A stretch of DNA of 64,000 bases. It comes from Taeniopygia guttata (lineage: Eukaryota; Chordata; Aves; Passeriformes; Estrildidae). Numbering within the stretch: position 1 is the stretch's first letter; each line of letters begins with the position of its first letter. The stretch spans positions 6,196,001 through 6,260,000 of the forward strand of contig NC_133027.1 in the NCBI RefSeq assembly GCF_048771995.1. Reading direction: 5' to 3'. Below the pieces are notes generated by a model. That model ran no database searches. It was not told where the DNA came from and worked only from the letters and a program-made list of their open reading frames with translations. The position numbers and the translations under genes are program-made. Shown here piece after piece: positions 1 through 13,815 of the stretch.

Positions 1-915
1 AGGCTTGAATACTAATATTAGACTAAAAAGAAGTGTGCCACCCTCTAAATATAATGATGACTCAACACCTAGAGGCTTCAGTGATGTAATATGAACAAAG
101 AGATTCTGACTTCACAATCTAGATGCTTAAAACTCAAGTCAAAAGGAACAGATCTTCCTTCCCCTGCAGACACAAGGTCTGCCTAGAGCCTCCCAGAGCA
201 TCATCTTGAATTAGCCAGTAGGAAAAGGGAACTCAAGAAACATTTCACACATGGCAGCAGACACACTGGCTCCACTTTGTTTAAAAGGAGCACAGAACAG
301 ACACATTTCCATTATCTGCTTCAATCAAAGAATCAGCAGAAAGTTTCAGTTCCAGAATTAACATATAAACGTTAAAGACAGCATACCAGTGAGCAGTCCA
401 GTGTCTTTCACTGAACCTTAAAAATAAAAATAGCAGCATGAAAATGGGCTTTATTGAGAAATCTGAATGCAACTACAAAGGGAAAAAAGGCTTTACAAGT
501 AAGGCTTCAAAGAGCTTTTAAAGCATCACCCTTGGACAAATATTTCAGCACCCACTTGAGGGAGCCTTAAATATTGTTAAGGATCCAAGTTCAATAATAA
601 ATCTTAAAAAAAAAAAGTCAGAGGAAGTCTAACAGAGGCTTCTGAAGTAAGAGCAAGCAATCATCCAATATATGTCAATAATGTTGTAATGTGAAAGAAT
701 CCCTCATGAAAATAGGAATTGTTTTCATAGTAAAGTCCTTCTATTAAAATAGGATTATCTTTTCCATTGGCTTGTTAGTTTGACTTTTCTCCTTCCTGCC
801 CCATCCCAGCTCCATCAAGTTCACAGTTCAGAAGATGCATTTTTAATCACCTTCAGTCCCCAATCTTGCATTCGTGCACTGGCCCTCTGCATCAGAAGAA
901 TTAACAATAGATGTT

Positions 916-1350
916 CACAGAATCACAGATTGGAGGAGGTTGGAAAGGACCTCTGGAGGTCATCTTTTCCAACCCACCCCTGGCTCAAGCAGGGCCAGCT
1001 CAAGTTCAGCTACCCAGGACCACATCCAGACAGCTTTAGAGTATCTCCAAGGAGAGGGAGAGATTGCACCACCTCCATGGGCACCCTGTGGTATCACTGC
1101 CACAGTAAAAAAGTGTTTCCAGATGTTCAGAGGGAACCTCCTGCATTTCAGGTCATGCCTGTGGCCTCTGCTCCTGGCACTTGACACCACTGAAAAGAGT
1201 CTGGATCAGCCCTCTTTGCACCATGTCTTTAGGTGTTCACACACACTGCTCAGATCCACCTGAGCCTTCTCCAGCTCAACAAGCACAGCTCCCTTGGCCT
1301 TTCTTCAGAGCAGACAGGCTCCCATCCATTCATCTCTGTGACCTCCCTCC
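916..1350 (-). mobile_element. CR1 LINE 3' fragment (diverged)
   Basis: On the plus strand this begins with the antisense CR1 tail (CACAGAATCACAGATTGG, then GGTTGGAAAGGACCTC). It runs through antisense CR1 3' sequence to a CCTTCTCCAG-type stretch. CR1 sense is therefore minus. It is clearly diverged and 5'-truncated, and lies in the RCAN2 intron. Confidence 0.8.
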
Positions 1351-4300
1351 AGTAAGTCTATGTCTTTCTCATGCTGGAAATTCCAGAACTGGAAGCATTT
1401 GATCAGTATTTTCTCATGCAAAAATAATAATAGTGTCTCCTATTGGTTTAGATTACATTGGCAAGAAAAAGCACTTGGTAGACTTTGGCAATCACTGCCT
1501 AGGCAGCTTCACCATAACTGAAATGCTCAGAAAGTGATGAAACATTCTTTATCTGAAATAAAACTATCAAGTTTAATCGGTGCACCTTCCAATTTGAGCC
1601 AAAAGAATGGAAAAAAAAGGAGCGTGCAGCTTCTAAAATGCTTGAGGAAACACATCCTTCTCTCATGAAAACATATTCTAATAATGAATACTCTTAGCTT
1701 TGTGTAAGTATCTCCTGAGGCACTACAGCATCTGAAGAAACCATCCTAAGACACAAAGATGCTTTACTTTGCCAGTGTGTTTAACCGGTCCCAGCCCGAA
1801 GGAAGTTCAAGTCACAGAACAGAAAGGTTGGTTTTACAAAACAGTGACACACACATAACAAAAGCACAACAAAATAGTTACCAGCCAGAGTTTAAGGGCT
1901 ATGGGTAGCAATTAATTGCTGAAGCACTAGAATACCCACCCTCAGGAGTTATCAGTCAGGGCCATTGGCTCACCAACACACTTGCTTTGTCAGGAAAGCT
2001 AAAAGGAGCAGCACCCCCCCCCCCATTCAGTCACTCTACCAGCCAAAAATAAGTCTCAATTTTGCCATATCTTACTCACACATAAATAGTCCCATCAATG
2101 TAACAAAGCCCGGGGTTAAGGCGTAATCTTATTTTTAGCTTTTTTACAGTAAGACTTCCATGACCCAACCAAGTCAGTGCTGTACACTCCAAAACACCAA
2201 ATTAATCTGCCCCTACCATTAACAGCTTTATGCCAAAACAAATGATCAGAACACAGGACAGTGACAGGGGCACAACTGAATGCAATCCCAGCTTAGCGAC
2301 AGATTATCCTGTTGGATAATCTTTGCCACACCTTTGCTGAATTTTAGGAACTAAAAAGCTCTGTATTTCGAGCACACAGTAAAGAAGGTACAATTTCATT
2401 TTGCATAGGAATGTGCAGGCTGTCCATGATGGGAGTGGAGATAAGCAAAGCCACCTCCCCTCAGCTATAGCAAGCTGCTATCCTTCTGATGTTTTAGGAA
2501 GCTGCTGAAACATTCTGCACAAATCCCTACATGTCCATAGTATTGACTCAGTTATCTGGGGTGTTCTCCTGGCCCAAGTACACATTTCTTCCAAGGAACA
2601 CAGGCTGGAAGGTAGGAAAATATTTTTTGACCAGATGCTCTGTTACTGAAGCAAGTAGGTAGCATTAATCTATATTCCCTTTTCTTCAGTGTTTCAAGGC
2701 AGTCAGTTCCAAGCAGCTTCCTTGAAGCTTGATGGCAAAATCATCTCCAGATCCCAGAGTCCACAACTCCTCAGGCTCAGGATAGTGAGACCTCAGGAGA
2801 AAACCCAAGCCTGTGTCTTTCCCTGCAAAGGACTCAGCCTTCAGCTGCCAGAGTTTCTCACCTCCAGAAAATGAACATCCAAACTCAGGCTCCCTGCAGG
2901 TGCCATCATTGCTTTTGACAGGAGACGGAATCCCTTCTAAGAGGGATTGTAGATATGCAGCACAGGTGAAAGGGTATTTCTGACACAGGACTCAGAACAA
3001 ACCAGATCAGCTTATCCCCAGCACAGGTGTACGTGCTGCCAGCAGCTGCTGCAAGTCCACATTCCAGCACAGTCTGGAATTTACCCTGTATCTGATACAA
3101 AGGAGTTAAATGCCTTCAAATTAAAACCTGTCTTTAGCAAGTGTATTGCTTAGGTATTAGTGTGCTAGAAGTTTGAACTTGACATTTCAGTCCCTTGGAC
3201 ATCTCAGATAATGTAATATAGTAAAAAAGGGTGACCCTGACAGGGAAGAAATGACGATGTCTGGCTCCCAGTCAGAAGGCTGAAGGATCTGCTTTATTAA
3301 AACTATACTACATTACATTAATACACTATTTAAAGAGAGACTATCCTATTCTTCATATTTCTTACTTACCTATCAACTAACGACTCTGCTGAGAGTCCGA
3401 GCCACAGCTGGATCCAATTGGTCATTGAACCCAAACAACCTTCACCAGAATCCAATCAAGGAAACACTTCAGGTAAACAATCTCCATACCACATTCCATA
3501 TGGGGAAAACAAAGGAGCACAGACAAAGATTGTTTTCTCTTCTCTCTGTGCTTTTCCTGAGAGACAGAATTATGTCTCCCTGTCCAGAGAATGTGAATGC
3601 CACAATGTAACTTTAGAACTAACACAGCAACTTCTTTACTTTAATGCTGTTCCATGGTAAAGCCACTCAGAATTTTCCACACCAAATCAAACCAGCCATT
3701 TACAATGAGGGGCTTCTCTGCTTCTTGTACTAGCTAACTTATAACTTCCAATCATACCTTCACTTTACTCCTAAAAGTGCAGGTCAAGAGTAAAAGTCAA
3801 AAATACATTACAAAAAGCTTTACTTTCTGTAGAATGAAAACCACAATTAAACAATTTTAGATACAACCATTACTATAGTACATACTTTTTAGAAGTTTAT
3901 TGTACCATTACATATACTTTGGATCAATACATAATTGAAGATATGATTGTTATCACCATTTATTAATAGTAATCATGTGAGATTTTAAAATTTAGCTCAG
4001 CAACTTGACAATATTTTTATTTTGAATTCATGTGTGCTCTTATCTTGCAGCAACAGTTATTAATAGAAAGGATTATGGGTAGTAATCAACTGGGAACACA
4101 AGAACATGTTCTACAGGAATAATAAAAACTATAATCAACTCCCCAGGTTCTTGGATTTAATGTAAAATCTGAAGGTAATCCTATCTCCTTAAACAGAGAC
4201 TTAGAGGAGTAACCACTTACCTGCAAACAGAGCTTCAACTCACAGCATGCACAGGGCTCTTACAGACCCGCACGTGGCACAAAACATCCACCTCCACAAC

Positions 4301-5394
4301 CCAGCTGCTATTCTTAAGCCATATCCTTAAGTCCTGCAAGTCTTTGGGGATTGCTATCCCACATACTTACATAATCACCCATTCCATTTTCTAACTAAGC
4401 CATCAGCTAAATACCAGAATGCAGCTCTCAAAAGGGAAAGCTCAGGAGCAAGTGGGGATAGAATCTCTGCAGGGTAAAGAAAGAGTCTCTACTTCCAGGT
4501 GGGCTTCTGCTTTCTTCCTTTAAAACTGGACTTTCAGACACCTTCAACTTTAGACAAGTTCATTACCAGATGGTGAGAAAATTCTGGAAAATGGCAGACT
4601 GTAAATGCAAGATGCTTATTAGCAAAAGGCCTGTTCAATAAAATAGGGAACTGTTTTTCAAAATTGCAATTTAGAGTGTAGAATTTGTAATATATAAATG
4701 CCCACTTTAAAGCTCATATTGCAGCACTAACCTATATTACTCAAACATACACAAGACATTATTACAGAAGACAAAAATGCCTAAAGAACTAAACCCAAAT
4801 AATTCCACTTATACAGCCTCACCAGACATCACTTTCAGTACCTTTAATGGGAGCCTGTATCCTTAGAAGTCTTGTTTTATTCCTCTTTTATCTGGCAATC
4901 CTCCCACTAAAAAGTCTTTGTCCATTCTGGCCAGCTCTGGTCCCAGTGATTTTGTAGTTTTATCTGGATACCTCAGACAGTTTCAGGCAAAACCCACTGT
5001 ACCACTGCCAGCTTGTTTGTGAATTGAAAATTCTGAACAGAACGCTCAAGTAGCTTGAGATGTGCCTATAACAATTAGCTCAGACTCATTTCATCAGACA
5101 ATAAAGCCCCAAGCTATCAGTTTTATATTCTTGAAGTCTCAGTCAGAAATAATACTAGACTAAGAAACAGAAACTGAATGCTTCCTGCAAGAGTTGCTTT
5201 TTTGTTGTTATTATTATCTTTAGACCATGTTGTTCTCAACATTGTTTTAGATTAATTGCAGAGTTCAAAATATTGTCATGAAGTTTCTCATGTGTTTTTA
5301 TCTAGAAAATCTGTAGTGCATGAGAGTGAGAACACAGTATTACAGACAACTTAAAACACATCAGACCATATCTCTCTTCTCTATATGAAAAGAG

Positions 5395-5704
5395 TTTCGA
5401 GTGAGGCAGGTGGTGGTGGTCTCTTATCCAAATCAGCAATCAGTAAACAAAAGGAAAAGGTCTCAAGGCATGCCAAGGGAGGTTTACCTTGGATATTAGG
5501 AAAAAAGTATCCACGAAAAGGGCTGTCTAGCATTGGAACAGGCTGCCCAGAGAAGGGGTTGAGTCACAGCCCTGGAGGGGTTTAAAAGATGTGTACATGT
5601 GGCACTTGGGGACACAGTTTAGTGGTGGGCTTGGCAGTGCTGGGCTAATGGTTGGACTCAATCTTAAAGGTCCTTGCCAACCTAAGGATTCTCTAATTCT
5701 ATGA
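5395..5704 (+). mobile_element. CR1 LINE 3' end
   Basis: Sense CR1 on plus: the GGTGGTGGTCTCTTATCCAA block, then TTGGATATTAGGAAAAAAGT, GGAACAGGCTGCCCAGAGAA, and GTTTAGTGGTGGGCTTGGCA. It ends with TTAAAGGTCCTTGCCAACCT and the AATTCTATGA tail. It is a 5'-truncated 3'-end copy, as usual for avian CR1. Confidence 0.9.
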
Positions 5705-6074
5705 GAAAATATAGAAAGGCAGCCTCTCATCTCAGTGATCTGTGATCAGCAAGCAGGAGCAGCCATCACATGTTTAACTTTGCTATTCCCACCATCCCTG
5801 CAGCCAAGGCTGCCATGAAGACACAAACCTCCATTTCAGTACTCTGCAAATCTCAACAAAAAAAACCCATTTTTTGTTGACCTCAGCTGACAAAAAGGCT
5901 TTTAAGCTCTTGAAATAAACGTCAAAGCACAATGCTGCTGTCACCTTAGAAAGAAGTCATATTTGTGATCAAGTTTCTTTGCCTGAAACAGATGAAACAG
6001 TTTCACTGACAACAATAAACAGATATAAAACATAGGTTTCTCTTACAGGGAAAATTTGGAAACAGACACTGTAC

Positions 6075-6301
6075 CTTACTGTCCTCATCCTCAAACACAG
6101 ACTGGTGAACATTACAAGCGAAGAGAGAATTTGGGAGATCGTTGAAATCAATTATTTCATGGAAATCTTCCTCTGCAAAACATCTCTTTAAGCCGTTGTC
6201 TCCATTGATAGAGTAGAGTAGGAAGTGTCCTCCATCCTCTGGGATGCAGCCATACTGGCCAAGGCCCCGCATTCCAAAGAAGTAAGAATCTCCCCTCATC
6301 C
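6075..6301 (-). CDS. RCAN2: RCAN2 first coding exon (calcipressin-2, partial gene)
   Basis: Encodes the N-terminus of a regulator of calcineurin, a cytosolic protein that binds and modulates the Ca2+/calmodulin-dependent phosphatase calcineurin. Reading minus, an acceptor (pyrimidines then GCCAG) is followed by two bases and ATG at 6299. The reading frame runs 75 codons to AAG, then donor GTACAG at 6074. It starts MRGDSYFFGMRG and ends DLPNSLFACNVHQSVFEDED-SK. The DLP..ACxxxxxVF pattern is the start of the RCAN RRM-like domain, and the phase-0 junction is where RCAN paralogues switch alternative first exons onto the common second exon. The common exons and the C-terminal calcineurin-binding motifs are not in the window and must lie below position 1. 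Choice of RCAN2 over RCAN1/RCAN3 rests on synteny with CYP39A1 and SLC25A27 as well as the exon. The frame is open upstream into the intron, so the start is set by the acceptor. Confidence 0.85.
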
Positions 6302-9300
6302 CTGGCAGCACAGAGAAGATAACATCACTCAGTTATTACAACAATTTTAAACATTCCACATCCACAAGGTAACCCAGAGATTCTGAAGTCTGGGGGCTCC
6401 ATTTGTAGAAAGTGAATTTCACACTATTTCAAGGCAACAATGGCCTCTGACAAAGGGCACTAAGACCAGTCTCACTAAGGTTCAAACAGGGACTTTAACT
6501 GCATTTATTAGCACAGAAAAGGCCTAAACATACCAGTACAAGCCTCTGAACACAAGCAGAAGAGACATTACTTAAAGGCCCCTTGCCCTATGAGAAAATA
6601 TTATGCTGTATTTGGGTTTAAGAGAACCATGTTTGTTAATGGGAAGGTCGCTGGTGCTTTTGAGTCTGCAGCCAGCTCAGGAAGCATAACGCTTAGGGCA
6701 AGAAGTTTGAAAATAACTTTGAAATTTAAACCAGGCTTCAAGAAATAAAAACCAAAACTAAAGACCCTTATGGAAAGGAGCATGAACACAGCACCATCAA
6801 AAGCCAGTACAACCAAGACTGCTACAATCTCTGCTGTACAGAACACAGCCAATTTTTACTACAGTTTAAGTACAGAACTTAGACTGGTTTTCAAAGCTCA
6901 TTAGCAATTTCTTTGCATCTTAATCACACTAGAAAGCAAATAAAGTTGAGAAAAGAGTGGACTCAATGACTTTCAGCACTTTTAGGAAAGTCCTGCTGAT
7001 TTTGGAGCCTTTATCCCAAATGCATCAGTATAGAAAGGTAATTTTAAGGCATTCAAAATGATGGGCACACATAATGAACCCATACACTAAATGGTATCAC
7101 TACTGTTGTTATGAGAGAAAGCTGCGTGCCAGCCAAGGGGAGTAAGACAAGGTCCAATTAATGATCAGAGAGTTAATTAATATTAAATCAGGTATTTAGA
7201 AGTCCTTAATAGACATCAACCTACTGCATCTACAGAGCCCCAGTAAGTTAAGTAGAAGTTTACTGGATAATAATCTATTCCCTTTTATTTGTTTCTTTCA
7301 ATAACAATATGCAATCATGCTTTTCCTTCTAGCACAAGCATTTAGAGTTACATAAACTCAGCGTGCTCATCTGTTCTGCTCTGCCCTTGCTCTCTTGCAT
7401 ACTTGCTATTCTCTATAAATAGCTGTAAATATTAGCTCAAACACACTATATAGAACTGCTGTCCAAAATTAAACCATATGGGTTTATTACACTTAATCTC
7501 AGTAAAGCTAAATTATGGAGCTAATTTGCCATGGCTGTGCCTTTCATATAACCTCTGCTCTGAAATGAGATTTGGATGATGACAGAGCACATCATTCCAT
7601 AACGTTATGGAAATATCAGTAATTGTTATTGCTGGAATCTCAGGGCTAATGACAGAAGTTCTCAAGTACACAAGCTGAAGCCATGCTCAAAAGTACTGTG
7701 TTAACCCGAGGATGGGTTTTCAGGCTATCAAATACATACTTTCCTTTCAGCAGCTTAGCCCAATACTATACAACCACCTCCAACTAATTTAGGTTTAGAA
7801 ATTAAATCCTAATTGGAAAGAAGAAGCCTAAACAAATGGCAGAAGAGATGGCTACAAGTTCAGCAGTATACATCAGTGTAAGAGAGCTCACCATCACAGC
7901 AACATTGTCTCTGGTATTTGAACCAATTCACTTAAGCTTTGTGTTACTGCACATTTCATGGTAAACACATCCAGGGAAATACTGCAAAGAAATCCTCATA
8001 GCAGCCAGAAACTTCACGTCAGAATGCAGTGTTTTCCCTAGCAAAAAGCTTTAATAAATCATCTCCTCCAAAAACAATCATCTCTAAGCATGTTTGTCAT
8101 TGTGTCTAGCCTGTGTCATTAGGTTTATGGAAATGAACCTCAAGCCCAGTGTGTTACAAAACACAATTTACATGGCAGAGCAGATTTGTGCGAGGGAAGA
8201 ATTTCATTCACAACAGACAAACAATTTGCAGCCAGGGAAGACACTGACCAACTTAAGAGTTACACTGAACATGCTAAAGTTGTAGGAATCTGGATTATGA
8301 ATGTTAAAGCTAACAAGTTTCATACCTCCTTTCCCAAGGCATAACAAAGCTAATTGTGCAGAGAAGCAAAGAATCTCAATTTATTAACAGAAGTCAGAAA
8401 AGTCTATAGGCTTCCTCACTAAACAGTTGCCTATTTTTCTCTCCTGGAGAGCCATATTATAATAAAGTACTACATAGGAAAGCTTTTAAATTAGGAATTC
8501 AGCAAAACCACTATGACAAACAACAAAACAGAACAGGATTTTAAGTTACAACCATGAAGCTCAGGTTTTTAACCAATAACAAAATGAACATACGCTGCAG
8601 CAGCCAGGAAGAGAAAATAATAAATATTTACATCGTGTGGCAGTAGTCTTGCTCTGCTAGAGCTCTTGGATAGGAAAAGCTTGATTTTTTTTTTCCAGCC
8701 AATTATTGAGACATTTTTACCCAGTGGGACTTGGGTATTGGCCAAGTCTTTTTAAGAAAGTCCCTGTCTCACAGGCTCTTGGCCAGCTCTTCTCCCAGAC
8801 TTGCAGGTGTCTGTGCCTGCACACGCATCTTCTACTCTTAAGATACACCGAGTTCTGATTAGTGTTCCCTCCACTAGCAAGTTAACTTACACCTGATTCT
8901 TAAATCCTCTGCCTAGTTTATGATGGGATGGTTAAGAATACCTGTATGCAGTAACTGTTGTTTCACAGATTCTCCTTTGCCATGCACTGCACCATAGAAA
9001 GCACAGCGCCACAGTTAAAACAGAAACCTAAGAAAATACATACATGTTCCCCAAGAGAAATAAACTGCCTATGAGCCTGAGCTCAATGATAATCACAGGG
9101 AACAAGCATACTTGAATCAACATTTGTTAGCAGATTTCAATCAGAAGTTATCCTCAGACATAAGATGGAAATCTGACATTCTTCCATATGAATAATGTTA
9201 CACATTAAAAAATTTACATATATAATACATATATGTAAAAAATCATAACTTCATATCCTCTATAACCTTAGGGCTCAGGTATCATGTTGTTGGTAGTGTT

Positions 9301-12300
9301 TTGTGGCTTCTTTGAAACTACTTAGCCACTTCAGGCAGTCCTCTGACAAAAAAACATTCTCTTTCCAATTATTCAACTAATTAGGAACAAAAGAATTTAC
9401 GTTTCCAATCCCTTAAAACAATTAACTCTAAGTCATGTATCATCCATGAACTGGATTTCCATATGAAATAAGCCCAATTAAAAGTAATCTTTTATGTTAT
9501 GATAATACAATCACACTGGATCACATTCCCATTTATGTTAAAGCTCCTTTCCACAGCTTCTGAAAAAAATAGTTAACTTCTTCCCCTTAGGATCCTTTTT
9601 ATATAAAAAAAGAACAAAAAACCCCTACATAACAATAAACTGTACTTACTTTCCTTCTAAAATGCAATGAGTTGAGATCAAGTTATGCATTTGCTTCTCC
9701 CTTCCCAAATCATATTTTACAAATACTTGAGATCAGAAGTTGCCGTACAGAATTTTTAAAAAGTGGCAATGCCATTAAAAAAAAAAATATATACACTAAT
9801 ATAGGCACTATCCAGAACTAATATTGATGCTAAATTACCCAAAATCTTACCTGGGATCGTGACAGCAAACTCTGTCAGGATTGTTCCCCTGAAAGATCTG
9901 AGACGCTGAGGCAGATTCAAACCTGACACAAACAACTTCACATAACCCCCAGATAAAGGTGAGCACTCGCCACACCCATTTATTCCCTTTATTGAAAGCA
10001 CACCTGAATGTTATCTGGGTTATTTCTGAATTTGATGTAAGGTTTGGACCCTCAACGTTAATACATCCCACAGAATGAGAAAAACTCAAGAGTGCTGCAC
10101 TTTTAACCCTTGGAGAACCACAGCAGCCACTTCCCTCCCAGACCCGAGACATCACTTCACTCTGATGTGGGTTACTTTAAATTTCTCCTCCCATGGTCCA
10201 GGTGTGCAAAGGTTTCCAATTTGGGATGGCTCCAAACACAAGGCAAACACCCTTCCCACTGGCACAGATCAGGTCATGTCAGTGTTCAGCACTGGAGACG
10301 CTGTGACCAAAATCTCTGCAGAGATTCCAAGTGGGAGCTCTGTGTTCATTCTGTTACCTCACTATTTTTAGACACAGTACACCTCTAATTAAAATTAACA
10401 GAGGCCAGCAGAATATTATATTCACTGGAAAACAGCAGTAGCACACTGAAGTTTCTCTTTGAAAAATTACACTTATTTAGTATAAAACTAAAGGGTAAAG
10501 ATGTACATCTTCTCATGAAGTCAGATCCTGCAGAGCCAAAACCTTGTATTGAATGAAGACAATTTGAGGACATGAAGTGTCTGAATGGACCAATGCCTTC
10601 TATATCACTGAGCATTTACAGATTTATCCACTGTCTTTATGGAAACTAATAAGGCATTTCCTTGGTGAACATTTCCCTATCTTTAGAGTTTTTAAAAAGA
10701 ATCCCTGAGGGACATCAAGAAACAGGCACATATCTCTTGAAATCAGAGGAAACTTAACTTTTTTTTATTAAACACTGCTTGCCATGACAAACAACATGAC
10801 TAAAAATAGAATAAAGCAAACAAAATGTTACAAATAGAAGCTTTAAATATAATCACTATAAACTAGAAGTGTTATTGAGTCCTGAGTGCAAACCTGGAAA
10901 CCATAATCTGCAGGAATTAAGAAAATTTGGAGAAAAAAACAAAGCAAGAAAAGTTGCAGTTGCTTTTGTAGAAGGGTCCAGGAGAAGTGTAGGGATTTCA
11001 TCTTGGCTCCTACTGAAAAAAACCAGCCCCAATAAAGCAATTTTTACCATAATTCAAAGGCAGGGGAGAGGCAAGAGGAGAGAAATCAAACCCAGTGAAT
11101 AAGATTTTACTGAAAGAATAATTTTTTACTTAAAATATTCACTGACTTTACAGTAGCAGAGCCATCAATTTCAGTGGTGTCAGCCTAGGGCTGCATCTCC
11201 TGCTGAATCCAACTGGCTCCACATTGAAGGCTCTGTCAGAAAGCACAAATGTATCAGGGAAGGTCACAGAATAACTTACTGGAAGTTCATTCCACTCTGC
11301 ACAATGAACACTGGAGATGAGCATTATTTTTAATGGTGCTAATTCTTCACTCTGGAAAGCTCCTATGGACTTAAATAGAGGCTTTTTACTTAATTAGAAA
11401 GAGCAGAACTGGACCACACATGACAGGATTAATGAACCTTTGCAGCCTTCAAAAGCAATAAGGGCTATAGTGACCCCCCCTCCCACACCCTGACCTCCCA
11501 CCTGGGCAAATTCCCTTACAGGAATCAAAATTACCAGCACAGGAAAATCCACTCACATTTGAGCTCCAGTTGGGTTAGCACCGCACAAAAATAGTGCCAA
11601 TCTCCACTTTTCCTCTTACAAAAGTGGCAGATACGAGGAAGAGGATTTTATTTTTTTTTTTTCCTAAATGCTAACTGGTGCAAATCCCAAATGTTCTAAT
11701 CCTTTCCATTGACATTCTAGCCGCATTAAATTTAGCTGAGACTTGGGAACTATTTTTGGAAGCTTTTAACATCCAAAGGGACTATTCAGTTTTATTCCTC
11801 TAAAGCAGGACTGGTCAGCTCAAGCAGTCCAGGACATGCACATCACACCGAAGGTTCAGCTGTGCCTCCCACACCAGGGATGCATCCTGAGACTACAGAG
11901 AGACTCGTCTGGCATTGCCTTGCTGAGCATTGGAGCAAACAATCCAGGAGGCACTGGTGAGCCCTACCAAGCCAAAATTCCAGTGCCACTGCACCACAGG
12001 AAGGTGATGCTTTGGAGCAGCCAATGCCAGGTGTGAAGATTTCCTGTACCGTTCTTAAAGTCAAGAAGCTGAGCTTCAATCAGTTGGGCACTACAGTAAC
12101 CATGGCAACATTAAGGTATTCAAAGAACAAAAAAGAAAAACCAAAAAGCCTCCTCAAACACAAAGAAACCAGAACAAGCCTCCTGATCACCTTCACTTGG
12201 CCTCTATGCTAATCTATTTAAAGCAAGCCAGTTTCATAAGGGGCACACAGCATTAGAGTGTCACCGGCCTTCAGCCAGAGCTGTCACCTCACACAGGGGT

Positions 12301-13815
12301 CAGTGGAACACTCGTTCAGCAGCCCTCCAGCTTGTAACCTGAAATTCAGAACTGAGCCCCGTGTCTCACTCACAACTACCTGCAACGGGAGCCATTCACA
12401 GGGCTTAACTCCTAGCAGACACTCGGGGCACAATAGGGACTCGGAATAACATTTCAGAGTTTCCTCCTCTAAAAGGATTTCCTGCTAGCACAATCAAGTA
12501 ATTTATAAATTAATTAATGACACACATTTTCTACTCAATGACAAACCGAGCTACAGAATCTGAACACAAGCTACAATACTTGGAAGGGGACAAACAAACT
12601 GAATCACACACCTGACAACTTCTCGGAAGTTTAAGGACATATCCTGCTGTTAAAGGTACCAAAGACTAGTTAACAGAGATGATCATCTAAAGAAAATCTT
12701 CTGTCCTTGTTTACTGTTAGCAGTTTTCTGTAATGCTTTATATTCCCAGAGTATTCAGACTTCCATCTGTACAATGGTGATGGGTAACTCTATAATTTAG
12801 CTTCACTACAAGATAAATGCAGCAGTTTCTTTACACTAATAATGTATTTTCACAGAATAGGAGTTTTCCTTTTCATCAGGGCAGCCACTCTAAGTAGCTA
12901 AAAGACCAAACCATTTCCAAGGGCAAAATTTGAAAGCCAAAGACAGAAGTTGGTGTAAAGTATAACCCTTGATTAAACTACAATTCTCATTTATATGATT
13001 TCTTTCAGCTGTACAAACTTATCATACATTTGCTTTTAGGAATCTTCATTAAACTCCAAACTCAAGAAATAAAGGAACACAATATTTTAAAGAGGTACAA
13101 AAGAATATAGGAGAGGTGAGGGGAAAAGAAACCAAACCAGCAAGTTTGGAGAGCTATCTATTACATAAGCATCAAATTATATTGGCTTGGGATCACTGAA
13201 TCACAGAATGGTTTGGGTTGGAAGGGATATTAAAAACCATCTCGTTCCAGCCCCCTGCCATGGGCAGGAGCACCCTCCACTATCCCAGGCTGCTCCAAGC
13301 CGGCCTTGGACACTTCCAGGGACTGGGTATGCACATTTTCTCTGAGCAACCTGTGCCAGTGCCTCCCAGCCTCACAGTAAAGAACTTATTCCTTAATATC
13401 TAATCTAAACCAACCTTGCTTCATTTCAAAGCCATCCTCTTCGGCTACAGCAGTCAAGTTTAAAGCATCCCGGGAAGAGCCCCTCTCACAGGACTCCCGG
13501 CGCAGCCCTGCCCGAGCGCCCGCTCCGGGTCCGCATCGCTGCGACCCCGACCTGCTCCCACACGGCCGCAAACCTCCTTCCCACTTCCCATCCCTCCTCA
13601 CGAGCTCCTCCGCATCCCATCGGGGGAGACACCGGCCCCAGCCCCGGTCCCTCCCGAAGGGCGGCCGCGCATCCCCCGCGCCCCGGGTGGATGGAGCCCC
13701 GAGGGCAGCGCGGCGCCGGGGCAGGACCGCGGGGCGGTTGCATAACCCCGGTCTGCCGGACAGCGCTGCGGCCCCGGCGGGGAAGGAGCCCCTGGGGAGG
13801 CGGCCGTGCCCTTAC
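6302..13815 (-). other. RCAN2 first intron; no coding exon recognised
   Basis: The 7.5 kb between the presumed non-coding exon and the coding exon is AT-rich. It contains a CR1 copy at its promoter-proximal end (13193-13450) and a short TA-rich stretch near 9216-9236. A consensus minus-strand donor (CAG|GTAAGA) near 9,846-9,853 could mark an alternative 5' exon, but no matching acceptor or conserved protein was evident. Confidence 0.55.
13193..13450 (-). mobile_element. CR1 LINE 3' end beside the RCAN2 CpG island
   Basis: Antisense on plus: AATCACAGAATGGTTTGGGT, then CCCCCTGCCATGGGCAGGAG and GACACTTCCAGGGACTGGG, ending in TAATATCTAATCTAAACCAA. It is relatively well preserved and 5'-truncated close to the edge of the CpG island. 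Confidence 0.92.

Larger units (their letters stand above)
1..6074 (-). other. RCAN2 intron downstream of first coding exon; no other exon recognised
   Basis: This AT-rich DNA has only short chance reading frames. It holds two CR1 fragments (916-1350 and 5395-5704) and a short C-run near 2012. A perfect minus-strand donor motif (CAG|GTAAGT) near 4,212-4,220 has no recognisable coding sequence in front of it. I saw no exon encoding the alternative RCAN2 N-terminus or the common exon 2. Confidence 0.6.
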
